From NCBI RefSeq assembly GCF_026041215.1, contig NZ_JAPEIQ010000031.1, positions 1 to 64,000 on the forward strand: a DNA stretch of 64,000 bases, given 5' to 3'. Below, piece after piece: positions 51,339 to 59,468 of this stretch. This stretch comes from Hoyosella sp. YIM 151337. Lineage in GTDB: Bacteria; Actinomycetota; Actinomycetes; Mycobacteriales; Mycobacteriaceae. A program made the translations under genes and the position numbers. Positions within the stretch are counted from its first letter, which is position 1. Each line of letters starts with the position of its first letter. The notes under the pieces are model-generated. The model saw only the letters and a list, made by a program, of their open reading frames with translations, did no database searches and was not told the origin of the DNA.

Positions 51339-52614
51339 GAACAGCGGGAGCACTGGGATTACTGCCGCGCTACGCTGGCGGCCTTCCACGCTCGCGATTC
51401 TCCTCGCGATGTGTGGCAGCAGCGGGCTGATCGCGGGGCTTGTCGCGCAGGATCCCCGTCTCGCGATCTTCGCGGCGCCCTTCTTGGGGGCGGTGAGCAC
51501 CGCCGCCTGGGCGGCACGCGGCCGGGGGCGCCTCGCTACGGAGGTTGTGATTACCGCCGAGCCTGAGCTCAGCAGGATATTCGAGAGGGAATCGGTGACT
51601 TTGCGGTGTGCCGCGCACGCGATCGACGGGATGGCCGTGCTGTCCGTGACGCCGGTTGCCGCAGCTGGTCTCACCCTCACCCAGTTGCGTGCTGATGGCA
51701 GTTTCGACGCGTCCGCGACCCGCTGGGGTAATTACCCCATCGCAATCGAAGTGCACGCGAGCGCACCTGGTGGTTTGCTCGACGCTACCGTCCGCGAAAC
51801 CCCCGCCCGGATCCACGCCTATCCCCTGGCCCCGCCTAACCAAACCCCGCTACCACCCACAAAGCTGCCCGACCGGATTGGCACACACCTGACAAAGCGG
51901 TACGGCCCCGGCGTCGAATATGCCGATACACGCGGCTACCTGCCGGGTGACCCTTTGCATGCGATCAATTGGAAAGTCAGCGCGAGAACGGGACGCATGC
52001 ACGTCACAGAACGTTTCACCGACCGTGCGGCCGATATTGTCGCCATCATCGACACCTACCCGCACGCGCCCGGCCCCGCGAGCAATGGTCTCGAGCGCGC
52101 AGTGCGGGGCGCAGCCCAAATCACCCAGTCAGCGCTGCAGCGCGGCGATCGCGCAGGAGTGATAGCACTGGGCACACGAGCTCGGTGGCTTGGCGCTGAG
52201 TTGGGAAGGAAGCAGTTCTATCGCATACTCGACGCGGTTCTGGCCGCGGGTGACGATCACCACTTGATTCGCGGAACGCTCGCGCCAGTCGACGCGGTGC
52301 CGCGCGGCGCGGTAATTATCGGCTTCTCACCACTGCTAGAAACGCAGTTTTCGCTGGCAATGATCGAACTGCGTCGTCGCGGGCACACCGTTGTCCTCGT
52401 CGACGTCCTTGGGTCGGAACCGCCTTTCGATGACGAATTGGACGACATCAGTGCCCGGATGTGGCGTATCGAACGACGCAGCCAGGCTCGTGACCTCGGC
52501 ACGGTCGGCATCGATATCCTCGAGTGGGAGTGGACGGACGAGTCGGGCGCCGGGCTTGAGCACGCCTTCCGCTTGATTTCGAGGCGACCTGTGCGCCCGC
52601 GGCGGCGAGTATGA
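51331..52614 (+). CDS. DUF58 domain protein
   Basis: 427 residues from GTG 51331. Two membrane helices near residues 20-60, then a long variable region and the DUF58 signature VEYADTRGYLPGDPLHAINWKVSARTGRMHVTERF near 195-225, followed by a vWA-like fold. It is the usual partner of MoxR and DUF4129 proteins. There is a 4-bp ATGA overlap with the next gene. No transglutaminase gene accompanies it here, unlike many such loci. Confidence 0.9.
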   Translation: MIKNSGSTGITAALRWRPSTLAILLAMCGSSGLIAGLVAQDPRLAIFAAPFLGAVSTAAWAARGRGRLATEVVITAEPELSRIFERESVTLRCAAHAIDGMAVLSVTPVAAAGLTLTQLRADGSFDASATRWGNYPIAIEVHASAPGGLLDATVRETPARIHAYPLAPPNQTPLPPTKLPDRIGTHLTKRYGPGVEYADTRGYLPGDPLHAINWKVSARTGRMHVTERFTDRAADIVAIIDTYPHAPGPASNGLERAVRGAAQITQSALQRGDRAGVIALGTRARWLGAELGRKQFYRILDAVLAAGDDHHLIRGTLAPVDAVPRGAVIIGFSPLLETQFSLAMIELRRRGHTVVLVDVLGSEPPFDDELDDISARMWRIERRSQARDLGTVGIDILEWEWTDESGAGLEHAFRLISRRPVRPRRRV

Positions 52615-53105
52615 TTCCACGGCTCGCGTATCCCCTCCTGATTGTCGTCAGTGGATGGGCCGCGGCCGGGGCGCTGCTTCTCGGACACACAGCAGCGCAC
52701 GAGACGCTTGGTCTGGTCGCAATGGCGGGCGCGGCCGCCGCGGGCATATTCAGTGTGTGCGCGCTGCACCAGGGATTTGGCGCAGCGGCCTCCGTCCTCA
52801 CGATCCACGGCCTGATCGTGGTTCTGCTCGTCAGCGAACAACCGCTGCTTGCGGTTATCGTCGCTGGCCTGGCTGCGCTCATTCACGTCCTGGCTGTGCA
52901 GGCCCGGCGCGAGCCCCGCCTTGGCGGCCACATTCTCACGCGGCTGATACCCGGTGCAGCGGTGGTGACTGTGGTTGCCGCCACTGGGGTTTTGCTGCCG
53001 GGCGTGAGCCCGTGGCTGTCGCTCGTCGCACCGATCGCAGCGATCCTCGCGGTCGCGTTGCCGCTGCGCGTCACACTGCGCGCTCCCGCGCGCGATACGC
53101 CGTAA
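52611..53105 (+). CDS. Small integral membrane protein of the MoxR-DUF58 operon
   Basis: 164 residues, about five helices with little else (LAYPLLIVVSGWAAAGALLLG, LGLVAMAGAAAAGIFSVCA, LTIHGLIVVLLVSEQPLLAVIVAG and so on). No family recognised. Starts within the DUF58 stop by 4 bp and ends 35 bp inside the convergent acyltransferase gene. Role presumably in the envelope with its operon partners. Confidence 0.82.
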   Translation: MIPRLAYPLLIVVSGWAAAGALLLGHTAAHETLGLVAMAGAAAAGIFSVCALHQGFGAAASVLTIHGLIVVLLVSEQPLLAVIVAGLAALIHVLAVQARREPRLGGHILTRLIPGAAVVTVVAATGVLLPGVSPWLSLVAPIAAILAVALPLRVTLRAPARDTP

Positions 53106-54144
53106 CCGCCTGACGCTCCGGCTCACCGGGAATGAACTGCAGCGGCGCGGGCAGCCTGAATAGCCATGGCATACCGATCGAGAGCAGCACGCGATGGAGG
53201 GCGAGCGCGCCGAGGATTCCGATCAGCGCGATAACGAGGGGGCCAGCACGGCGCACATACTCCGGTTCAGGCAGAGCACCGAGCACCAGCCAGCCATAAC
53301 TGACGGTTCCCATCGCGATTTCGTGCATGAGGTACACCGGGAGCGTGAGCGCACCGAGGCGGGACAGCGCACCGACGGCGGGGCGCCACCTTATGCGTGC
53401 TGCCGCGAGGACTCCGAAAACCAGCCCGAAAAGGGTGATGATGATTGCCGTCGGTGCATACTCTCCCAGCTCTGTCCGCCACGCTAGGTAGATCGCGCCG
53501 AAGTACGCGGCGGCCGCTGCCGCGACTGCAGGCAGCGAAGTCCGCGCGGCAAGACGGTGAAGTGGTGTCGCGGCATGCAGCCCTAGCAGAAAGAACATGA
53601 AGTAGGCGGCCATGTTCTGCCATGTCCACGGCATTTCAGTGAGCGAGCGCCCAGCGAGCGCGATGATGACCGCAGCGACAACCTGGACGGGGACACTTAA
53701 GCGCTGGAGCAGTTTCGCGCCGATAAAATAGAGGGCTAGCGCGTAGATGAACCACAGGCCGTTATGCGGAACCACCAGGCCGGTCACCACGTTCCAGGGT
53801 GTGGATTCTTCGCGAGTCAGGCTCGCGCCCGGCACCGCAACAAAATACGCATAACGTAAAACCAGCCAGAGCAGGTACAGGTAGAGCAGCAACCCGACCC
53901 GGTTGCGCAGCACAAACGTCCAGCTCTTGCTCAGCGATTTTCCCGCGAAAAGTCCAGCTACCAGGAAAAAAAGTGGCATGCGGACCGGCTCGAGGAATTG
54001 ATTGAGTGTGACCCACATATCGGAGCCGTAGCCGCGGGTAATCATGAAGTTCGTAGCGTGAAAGACGACGACAAGGGCGATGCATGCACCTTTCGCCACG
54101 TCGGCCCACTCAACCCGGTTTCCCGTGGCCGCTGGCGCAGACAC
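53071..54144 (-). CDS. Acyltransferase family 3 membrane protein
   Basis: 357 residues, ten or so membrane helices. Opens with the family motif VEWADVAKGACIALVVVFHATNF (catalytic His in VVFHA near 29) and continues with GLWFIYALALYFI. These enzymes O-acylate sugars or lipids of the envelope with acyl-CoA; the fucose-4-O-acetylase-like subgroup is closest by layout. GTG start with GGAGGGAG 6 nt upstream. It overlaps the convergent membrane gene by 35 bp. Confidence 0.86.
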   Translation of the reverse strand: MSAPAATGNRVEWADVAKGACIALVVVFHATNFMITRGYGSDMWVTLNQFLEPVRMPLFFLVAGLFAGKSLSKSWTFVLRNRVGLLLYLYLLWLVLRYAYFVAVPGASLTREESTPWNVVTGLVVPHNGLWFIYALALYFIGAKLLQRLSVPVQVVAAVIIALAGRSLTEMPWTWQNMAAYFMFFLLGLHAATPLHRLAARTSLPAVAAAAAAYFGAIYLAWRTELGEYAPTAIIITLFGLVFGVLAAARIRWRPAVGALSRLGALTLPVYLMHEIAMGTVSYGWLVLGALPEPEYVRRAGPLVIALIGILGALALHRVLLSIGMPWLFRLPAPLQFIPGEPERQAVTAYRARERAV

Positions 54145-54279
54145 GAATCACTCCCTCCACAGCGCTTGATTCCGCTTCACCGTAACGCAAAAGCAGCAAC
54201 GCAGTGGACCCCCGTGTGATTACAGACACATGACAATAATTCGCGCCGTTGGTATTGTGGCTGGTTATGCCACGGCGGA

Positions 54280-55551
54280 ATGCCAAATGACGTCTTTTCA
54301 CACGCGAGGTCGAATCGATTAATGCAGCTACGTGACCGTGCCGTTGCGACTGGACTCACCACCCGAGCCGTCCGAATTGCACCTATTGTGGGTCTTGTTA
54401 TTACGGCCAGTGCAGTCGCATTCTTGGTCCTGCAAACGCTGGACAAAGGCCTGATCGATCTTGCCGTGTTCCGTGCGGCGGGGCGAGCATTCCTCGACGG
54501 CACTCCGCTTTACAGTGACGAATTCGCGCGGCCGTATGGATTACGTTTTATTTACGCACCGTTTGCTGCCATGTTGTTTACGCCGATGGCAATAATTCCT
54601 GTTGGCGCCCTGGAAATGGCGTGGACGATCGGAAATATTGTGCTGGTGTGGTGGATTCTCGGCGCACTTCTCCGCCGCGCCGGAGTCAGCCGCGGCAGCC
54701 AGTACATTGCCGTCGCACTGCTCGGTATCGCGCTCCTGCTCGAGCCCGTACGCGCCTCCTTTTTCTTTGGGCAGATCAACATCACACTGATGGCGCTTGT
54801 CGTGGCCGACTGCGCCGGTGTGATACCGCGCCGCTACCGGGGCATCGCCACCGGTATCGCGGCCGCGATCAAAGTCACGCCGGCGGCGTTCGGTGTGCTG
54901 TTCCTGCTGCGCCGCGACTTCCGCGCGTTCTTTCAGGCTATCGCCACCGGAATCGCGACGATCATCATTGGATTCCTCGTCGCCCCACAGGCGTCCCTCT
55001 TCTACTGGGCTGAAGAGTTCTTCCGGACCGACCGCGCCGGCAGTCACGAATACCGGCCAAATCAAGCACTGACGGGTGTGCTCGCGCGTCTTGGCCTCGA
55101 AGGCAGCCTGCAGGAAGTGCTGTGGCTGATCGGCGCACTGACGATCGTCGCCGCGGCCACCTGGGCGGCATACCGGTTCGCCAGGGCGGGCGATGGTTAC
55201 GTCGACTTTGGGCTCATCGCGCTCGCGTCACTCGCTGCCGCACCTTTCGCCGTCTCGCACCACTGGGTGTACACGATCATGCTGGTGCCGATGCTCGTCG
55301 CGCCCCGCTACGCTCGCTGGCGACTGCTCATCGGCGCAGCGATCGTCACGTACATCGTGGGCCCGTACAAATATGTGGAAGCCGGGAGTGGGCCAAACCT
55401 GGAGACATTCACCATCCAGAACGGACACTTCTGGGCGGCGATGGCGCTCCTGGCCGCTGCCGTCGTCGCCGCTATGCGTCTGCCCCGCACCGTGCCTGCG
55501 GAGAAGACGGCGGAGCCTCAGCTTGCGATGGCCAGCGCCAGCGGCCGATAG
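54280..55551 (+). CDS. GT87-family polyprenol-phosphate-mannose mannosyltransferase
   Basis: 423 residues, about ten helices. The GT87 (DUF2029/PF09594) family signatures are the first extracytoplasmic loop LDKGLIDLAVFRAAGRAFLDGTPLY with D60 as the likely base, and FGQINITLMALVV near 170. In mycobacteria these enzymes add alpha-1,2-mannose to lipoarabinomannan or PIM from polyprenyl-phosphomannose. ATG 54280 and ATG 54322 are both possible starts. It ends at the second 63-bp hairpin repeat. Confidence 0.88.
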   Translation: MPNDVFSHARSNRLMQLRDRAVATGLTTRAVRIAPIVGLVITASAVAFLVLQTLDKGLIDLAVFRAAGRAFLDGTPLYSDEFARPYGLRFIYAPFAAMLFTPMAIIPVGALEMAWTIGNIVLVWWILGALLRRAGVSRGSQYIAVALLGIALLLEPVRASFFFGQINITLMALVVADCAGVIPRRYRGIATGIAAAIKVTPAAFGVLFLLRRDFRAFFQAIATGIATIIIGFLVAPQASLFYWAEEFFRTDRAGSHEYRPNQALTGVLARLGLEGSLQEVLWLIGALTIVAAATWAAYRFARAGDGYVDFGLIALASLAAAPFAVSHHWVYTIMLVPMLVAPRYARWRLLIGAAIVTYIVGPYKYVEAGSGPNLETFTIQNGHFWAAMALLAAAVVAAMRLPRTVPAEKTAEPQLAMASASGR

Positions 55552-55574
55552 CCGGGCACCCAAGCCAGCCCCGA

Positions 55575-55637
55575 ACGCACGGGAAACGGGACAGGTTCAC
55601 AGCAAAAGCTCGTGAACCTGTCCCGTTTCCTGTGAGT
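55575..55637. repeat. 63-bp dispersed hairpin repeat, copy 2
   Basis: Same unit as at 17769-17831, with 58 of 63 bases identical: left arm identical over 26 bp, one loop base different. It lies between the convergent GT87 gene and purQ, 23 bp from the former and 2 bp from the purQ stop. Arms pair in 24 of 26 positions. The substitutions shift rather than break the stem. Confidence 0.85.
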
Positions 55638-55639
55638 CT

Positions 55640-56323
55640 TTAGCGCGACTGCGCCAGCACACCGTCCAGCACGGAGAGAAACAGGCCGAGCCCGTCGTCG
55701 CTTGGTCCTGTCAGGGGCTCTGTGGCGTGCTCAGGGTGCGGCATCAAACCGACCACGCGGCCATTTTCCGACGAGATGCCCGCAATCCCCCGCTGCGAAC
55801 CATTGGGGTTCTCGCCGGCGTACCGGAACACCACTCGGCCTTCACCTTCAAGCTCGTCGAGCACCTGCTGCGGCGCTTGATAGCGCCCCTCGCCCGACTT
55901 CAGCGGAATGACAATTTCCGCGCCCGCCTCATACCGCGTTGTCCACGCCGTCGTGTTGTTCTCCACACGCAGCCACTCATCGCGGCAAATGAAGTGCAGG
56001 CCTTCATTCCGGGTGAGCGCACCAGGCAGCAAGCCGGATTCACAGAGAACCTGGAAACCATTGCAGATACCAAGGACCGGCATACCGCGTTCTGCCGCGC
56101 GAATGACTTCGCCCATCACTGGCGCGAATCGGGCGATCGCGCCCGCACGCAGGTAATCGCCGTACGAGAACCCGCCAGGCACGACGATCGCGTCGACGTC
56201 TTTCAGGTCCGCATTAGCGTGCCACAGGGCGACATCCTCAGCTCCCGCGATACGCACGGCACGCGCGGCATCGACATCATCTAGCGTCCCTGGAAAGGTA
56301 ATGACCCCAATCCGTGCGCTCAC
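55640..56323 (-). CDS. purQ: Phosphoribosylformylglycinamidine synthase, glutaminase subunit
   Basis: 227 residues from GTG 56323, which overlaps the purS stop by 4 bp (GTGA). Class I glutamine amidotransferase: [10 protein letters not shown] near 10, [14 protein letters not shown] near 52-65, nucleophile Cys in GICNGFQVL near 86-94 and catalytic His in PHPEHA near 197. Supplies ammonia to PurL. The frame is open to 56353 but that would start inside purS. Coupled to purS as usual. Confidence 0.95.
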   Translation of the reverse strand: MSARIGVITFPGTLDDVDAARAVRIAGAEDVALWHANADLKDVDAIVVPGGFSYGDYLRAGAIARFAPVMGEVIRAAERGMPVLGICNGFQVLCESGLLPGALTRNEGLHFICRDEWLRVENNTTAWTTRYEAGAEIVIPLKSGEGRYQAPQQVLDELEGEGRVVFRYAGENPNGSQRGIAGISSENGRVVGLMPHPEHATEPLTGPSDDGLGLFLSVLDGVLAQSR

Positions 56324-56565
56324 TGCGCACCGTCCAGGCGCGTGACAGTCCACTCCTCGATCACGGTGTTCGCCAGGAAGGACTCAGCTATCCGGGCTAG
56401 CGTCGCGTCGTCGACAGAATCGTCGACTTCTAATTCGAAGCGCTTGCCCTGACGCACCTCGGAAACACCCTCGAACCCGAGGCGGGGCAGCGCCCGCACG
56501 ATCGCCTGGCCCTGGGGGTCCAGAATCTCCGCCTTGGGCATCACACTGACAACAACCCGGGCCAC
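56320..56565 (-). CDS. purS: Phosphoribosylformylglycinamidine synthase subunit PurS
   Basis: 81 residues, normal for PurS. The sequence [19 protein letters not shown] and [17 protein letters not shown] match the family that bridges PurL and PurQ in the three-subunit FGAM synthase. GTG start with GAGGAG upstream. It opens the purSQ operon; purL is 7.6 kb away and in the same direction. Confidence 0.94.
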   Translation of the reverse strand: MARVVVSVMPKAEILDPQGQAIVRALPRLGFEGVSEVRQGKRFELEVDDSVDDATLARIAESFLANTVIEEWTVTRLDGAQ

Positions 56566-56649
56566 CCGGCACTCCTCAACATCAGTTATGCAGAAAAAAC
56601 TCGCGTCGACAGCTTACAAGGCAAGCGCTGCGAGACGCATACTGTCCCC

Positions 56650-57294
56650 ATGCGCCTCACCCACTTCGGACACTCGTGCATCCTCGCCGAACTGGACGGA
56701 ACCCGCATCCTCTTTGATCCCGGCAACTTTTCGCACGGCTTCGAAGGGATCACCGGACTCGACGCGATACTCATCACCCATCAACATCCCGACCATGCCG
56801 ACGTGCAGCGACTGCCTGCGCTGACTGACGCGAACCCTGGCGCCGCACTCTACGCAGACCCGCAAACGGCGGCCCAGCTCGGTGGCCGGTGGCAGGCGGT
56901 GCACCCCGGACAGCGGTTCACGGTCGGAGCCGTCGAAGCGTCTGTTGGTGGCGGGCGTCACGCCGTGATCCACCCGGACATCCCGGTGATAGATAACGTC
57001 GCGTACCTCCTGGGCACAGAATCTGCACCAGGGCAACTGTTACACCCCGGGGACTCCCTCTTTGTGCCGTGGCAGCCAGTGGACGTCCTCGCAATACCTG
57101 CAGCCGCACCATGGATGAAGGTCTCGGAGGCGGTGGACTACCTGCGGGCTGTGTGCCCGCGCGTCGCCGTGCCGATCCACCAGGGTTTGCTGTCCGACAA
57201 CGGTCTGGGCATCTATTACGGGCGCCTCAGCGAAATGTCGCGGGATGACACTGAGTTCCGCACACTTTCCCCGGAAGACGCGGTGGAGGTGTAG
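56650..57294 (+). CDS. MBL-fold metallohydrolase (UPF0173-like)
   Basis: 214 residues. Starts MRLTHFGHSCILAEL, with the metal motif THQHPDHAD near 47-55 and a C-terminal histidine in PIHQGLLSDNG. Family members hydrolyse a wide range of esters and phosphoesters; no specific substrate can be named. Located next to purS in mycobacteria also. There is no ribosome site before ATG 56650 but a CATACT/TACTGT -10-like sequence is 4-6 nt upstream, so the transcript is probably leaderless. Divergent from purS. Confidence 0.87.
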   Translation: MRLTHFGHSCILAELDGTRILFDPGNFSHGFEGITGLDAILITHQHPDHADVQRLPALTDANPGAALYADPQTAAQLGGRWQAVHPGQRFTVGAVEASVGGGRHAVIHPDIPVIDNVAYLLGTESAPGQLLHPGDSLFVPWQPVDVLAIPAAAPWMKVSEAVDYLRAVCPRVAVPIHQGLLSDNGLGIYYGRLSEMSRDDTEFRTLSPEDAVEV

Positions 57295-57302
57295 ACAGCG
57301 GA

Positions 57303-57332
57303 TTAGACTCTACCGTCACGTAAGGGTAGAGT
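57303..57332 (+). promoter_or_regulatory. MerR-type promoter/operator for SulP-MerR
   Basis: ACTCTACC (57307-57314) and GGTAGAGT (57325-57332) are perfect arms around a 10-bp centre. They lie between TTAGAC (57303-57308) as -35 and TAGAGT (57327-57332) as -10, an 18-bp spacing that is longer than optimal, as in promoters activated by MerR proteins through DNA distortion. The MerR gene two steps downstream (59023) is the likely regulator, making an autoregulated bicistron. Confidence 0.78.
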
Positions 57333-57466
57333 TCTGGACTGCTCGCTGCAGTCGCGTCACCGCCGGTTCCGGCGCGAGCACCTAAACACTCGCATTGGCG
57401 CAGACCAGCGCTGTTTTAGCACGCCGCTGGAATGAGCGGCGCGCCAGATTTGAAAGGGCGCCCCAC

Positions 57467-59002
57467 GTGGCACTGCAAGCTGCACCCGACCCCGAGGCCA
57501 CCAATATTCCCAGGGGATGGACGGTACTGGGCGCATTGCGTTCCCCGAAGCGCCTCAAAATCGAAGTTCTTGCAGGCCTGGTCGTCGCACTCGCGCTTAT
57601 CCCCGAAGCAATCGCGTTCTCGATTATCGCGGGCGTGGATCCACGGGTTGGCCTCTTTGCCTCCTTCACGATGGCCGTAACCATCGCGATCGCCGGCGGT
57701 CGACCTGCCATGATTTCGGCTGCCACCGGCGCCATCGCCCTCGTCATCGCGCCAGTCGCGCGCGACTACGGACTCGATTACCTGATCGCGACGGTCATTC
57801 TCGCTGGCATTCTGCAGATCGTCTTGAGCGTGCTTGGAATCGCAAAGCTCATGCGGTTCATTCCGCGAAGCGTCATGGTCGGTTTCGTCAATGCGCTAGC
57901 GATTTTGATCTTCATGTCGCAGATTCCGCACCTCATCGGAGTACCTGCTCTTGTCTATCCGATGGTGGCGCTCGGACTTCTGATCATCGTGCTGCTGCCA
58001 CGAGTGACCACCATCGTTCCCGCCCCACTGGTGGCGATAGTGATCCTCACGGCCGCCACCATGATCCTCGCTCTGAACGTGCCGAATGTCGGAGACGAGG
58101 GCGAATTGCCGGACGCACTCCCCTCCTTCCTTATCCCAGACGTTCCGATGACGTTCGAGACGCTACGGATAATCGCGCCCTACGCGCTGGCTATGGCACT
58201 CGTCGGAATCCTCGAGTCGTTGCTGACAGCAAAACTCGTCGACGACATCACCGACACGCACTCGAACAAGACCACTGAAACGCGCGGCCAGGGACTTGCG
58301 AACATCGTCACCGGTTTCTTCGGCGGCATGGGCGGCTGTGCGATGGTTGGGCAGACCATGATCAACGTCAAGGTCTCAGCGGCACGTACTCGTATCTCGA
58401 CCTTTCTTGCGGGGCTTTTCCTGCTCATCCTGGTTGTCGGGCTCGGTAACCTCGTTGCACAGATTCCGATGGCCGCACTGGTCGCCGTCATGATCATGGT
58501 GTCCGTGAGCACGCTCGACTGGCACTCCGTGGCACCCGCAACACTGCGCCGGATGCCGAAGAGCGAAACGCTGGTCATGGTTGTCACCGTCGTAATGACC
58601 GTCCTGACCCACAACCTCGCGATTGGCGTCATCCTCGGAGTAGTGACGGCTATGGTTCTTTTTGCGCGACGGGTCGCGCATTTCACCACTGTCGAAAAAG
58701 TATGGGAGGCCGACACGACGCACGACGGCGAGCCGGACACGCGCGTTTACCGAGTGACGGGCGAGCTATTCTTCGCGTCAAGCAACGACCTCTATTACCA
58801 GTTCGACTACACGCGAGACCCGAGTCACGTGGTCATTGACATGAGCGACTCTCACATCTGGGACGCTTCAACGGTGGCGGCACTCGACGCGGTAACCGAA
58901 AAGTACAAGCGAAAGGGCAAGACCGTCGAAATCCGGGGTCTGAACCTCGACAGCTTGCAGCGGCATCAGCGTTTATCTGGCAACCTCGGCGCAGGGCATT
59001 AG
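57467..59002 (+). CDS. SulP-family anion transporter with STAS domain
   Basis: 511 residues from GTG 57467 (AAAGGG 8 nt upstream); an in-frame TTG at 57395 lacks a ribosome site. Roughly ten to twelve membrane helices open with LIPEAIAFSIIAGVDPRVGLFASF, then GGMGGCAMVGQTMINVKVSAARTR near 300 and a C-terminal STAS domain with DMSDSHIWDASTVAALD near 460. The family moves sulfate, bicarbonate or other anions. GTG selection shortens the N-terminus by 24 residues. A MerR gene 20 bp downstream regulates it in all likelihood. Confidence 0.9.
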   Translation: MALQAAPDPEATNIPRGWTVLGALRSPKRLKIEVLAGLVVALALIPEAIAFSIIAGVDPRVGLFASFTMAVTIAIAGGRPAMISAATGAIALVIAPVARDYGLDYLIATVILAGILQIVLSVLGIAKLMRFIPRSVMVGFVNALAILIFMSQIPHLIGVPALVYPMVALGLLIIVLLPRVTTIVPAPLVAIVILTAATMILALNVPNVGDEGELPDALPSFLIPDVPMTFETLRIIAPYALAMALVGILESLLTAKLVDDITDTHSNKTTETRGQGLANIVTGFFGGMGGCAMVGQTMINVKVSAARTRISTFLAGLFLLILVVGLGNLVAQIPMAALVAVMIMVSVSTLDWHSVAPATLRRMPKSETLVMVVTVVMTVLTHNLAIGVILGVVTAMVLFARRVAHFTTVEKVWEADTTHDGEPDTRVYRVTGELFFASSNDLYYQFDYTRDPSHVVIDMSDSHIWDASTVAALDAVTEKYKRKGKTVEIRGLNLDSLQRHQRLSGNLGAGH

Positions 59003-59022
59003 CTAATTGACGGAGGTTTCAC

Positions 59023-59433
59023 GTGCAGGGCGATGGCCTCATGCAAATTGGACAAGCCGCAGAGCGGACCGGCCTCTCCATCCGCACCCTCCGGCACTAC
59101 GAGGAGGTCGGACTGGTCGCGCCATCCGAGCGCAGTACCGGTGGTTTCCGCCTTTACACCGAAGACGACATCTCACGGCTGATGGTCATCCGCCGGATGA
59201 AGCCACTGGATTTCACGCTCGCCGAGATGCGGCAGCTTCTCGACGCCCTCGATCAGCTTCGCGACGCGAACAGTGCGCAGGAAACTCGCGTAGCGGCCGC
59301 CGAAGTTCTCGCTGGCTTCCATCAGCGCGCACAGCACGCGGTCCAACGATTGCGCAAGCATCTGGACTACGCAGAAGAACTCACCAACGTACTCGCGCGC
59401 CACAGCGCTGATCCGGAAGGATCTGGGCGGTAA
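59023..59433 (+). CDS. MerR-family regulator
   Basis: 136 residues. N-terminal helix-turn-helix MQIGQAAERTGLSIRTLRHYEEVGLV, then a wing and dimerisation helix (ARHSADPEGSGR tail). No Cys-rich metal loop, so it does not look like a CueR/ZntR metal sensor. GTG start with ACGGAGG 6 nt upstream, 20 bp after sulP. It probably binds the palindrome at 57307-57332. Confidence 0.88.
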   Translation: MQGDGLMQIGQAAERTGLSIRTLRHYEEVGLVAPSERSTGGFRLYTEDDISRLMVIRRMKPLDFTLAEMRQLLDALDQLRDANSAQETRVAAAEVLAGFHQRAQHAVQRLRKHLDYAEELTNVLARHSADPEGSGR

Positions 59434-59448
59434 GAGCGCCCAGATCCT
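59418..59448 (+). terminator. Hairpin with 12-bp arms at the end of the MerR gene
   Basis: AGGATCTGGGCG (59418-59429) pairs exactly with 59437-59448 around a 7-nt loop containing the merR stop. It ends the SulP-MerR unit and lies 20 bp from the convergent permease stop. Confidence 0.87.
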
Positions 59449-59468
59449 CCCGGATCTGTGTCGCCGGG

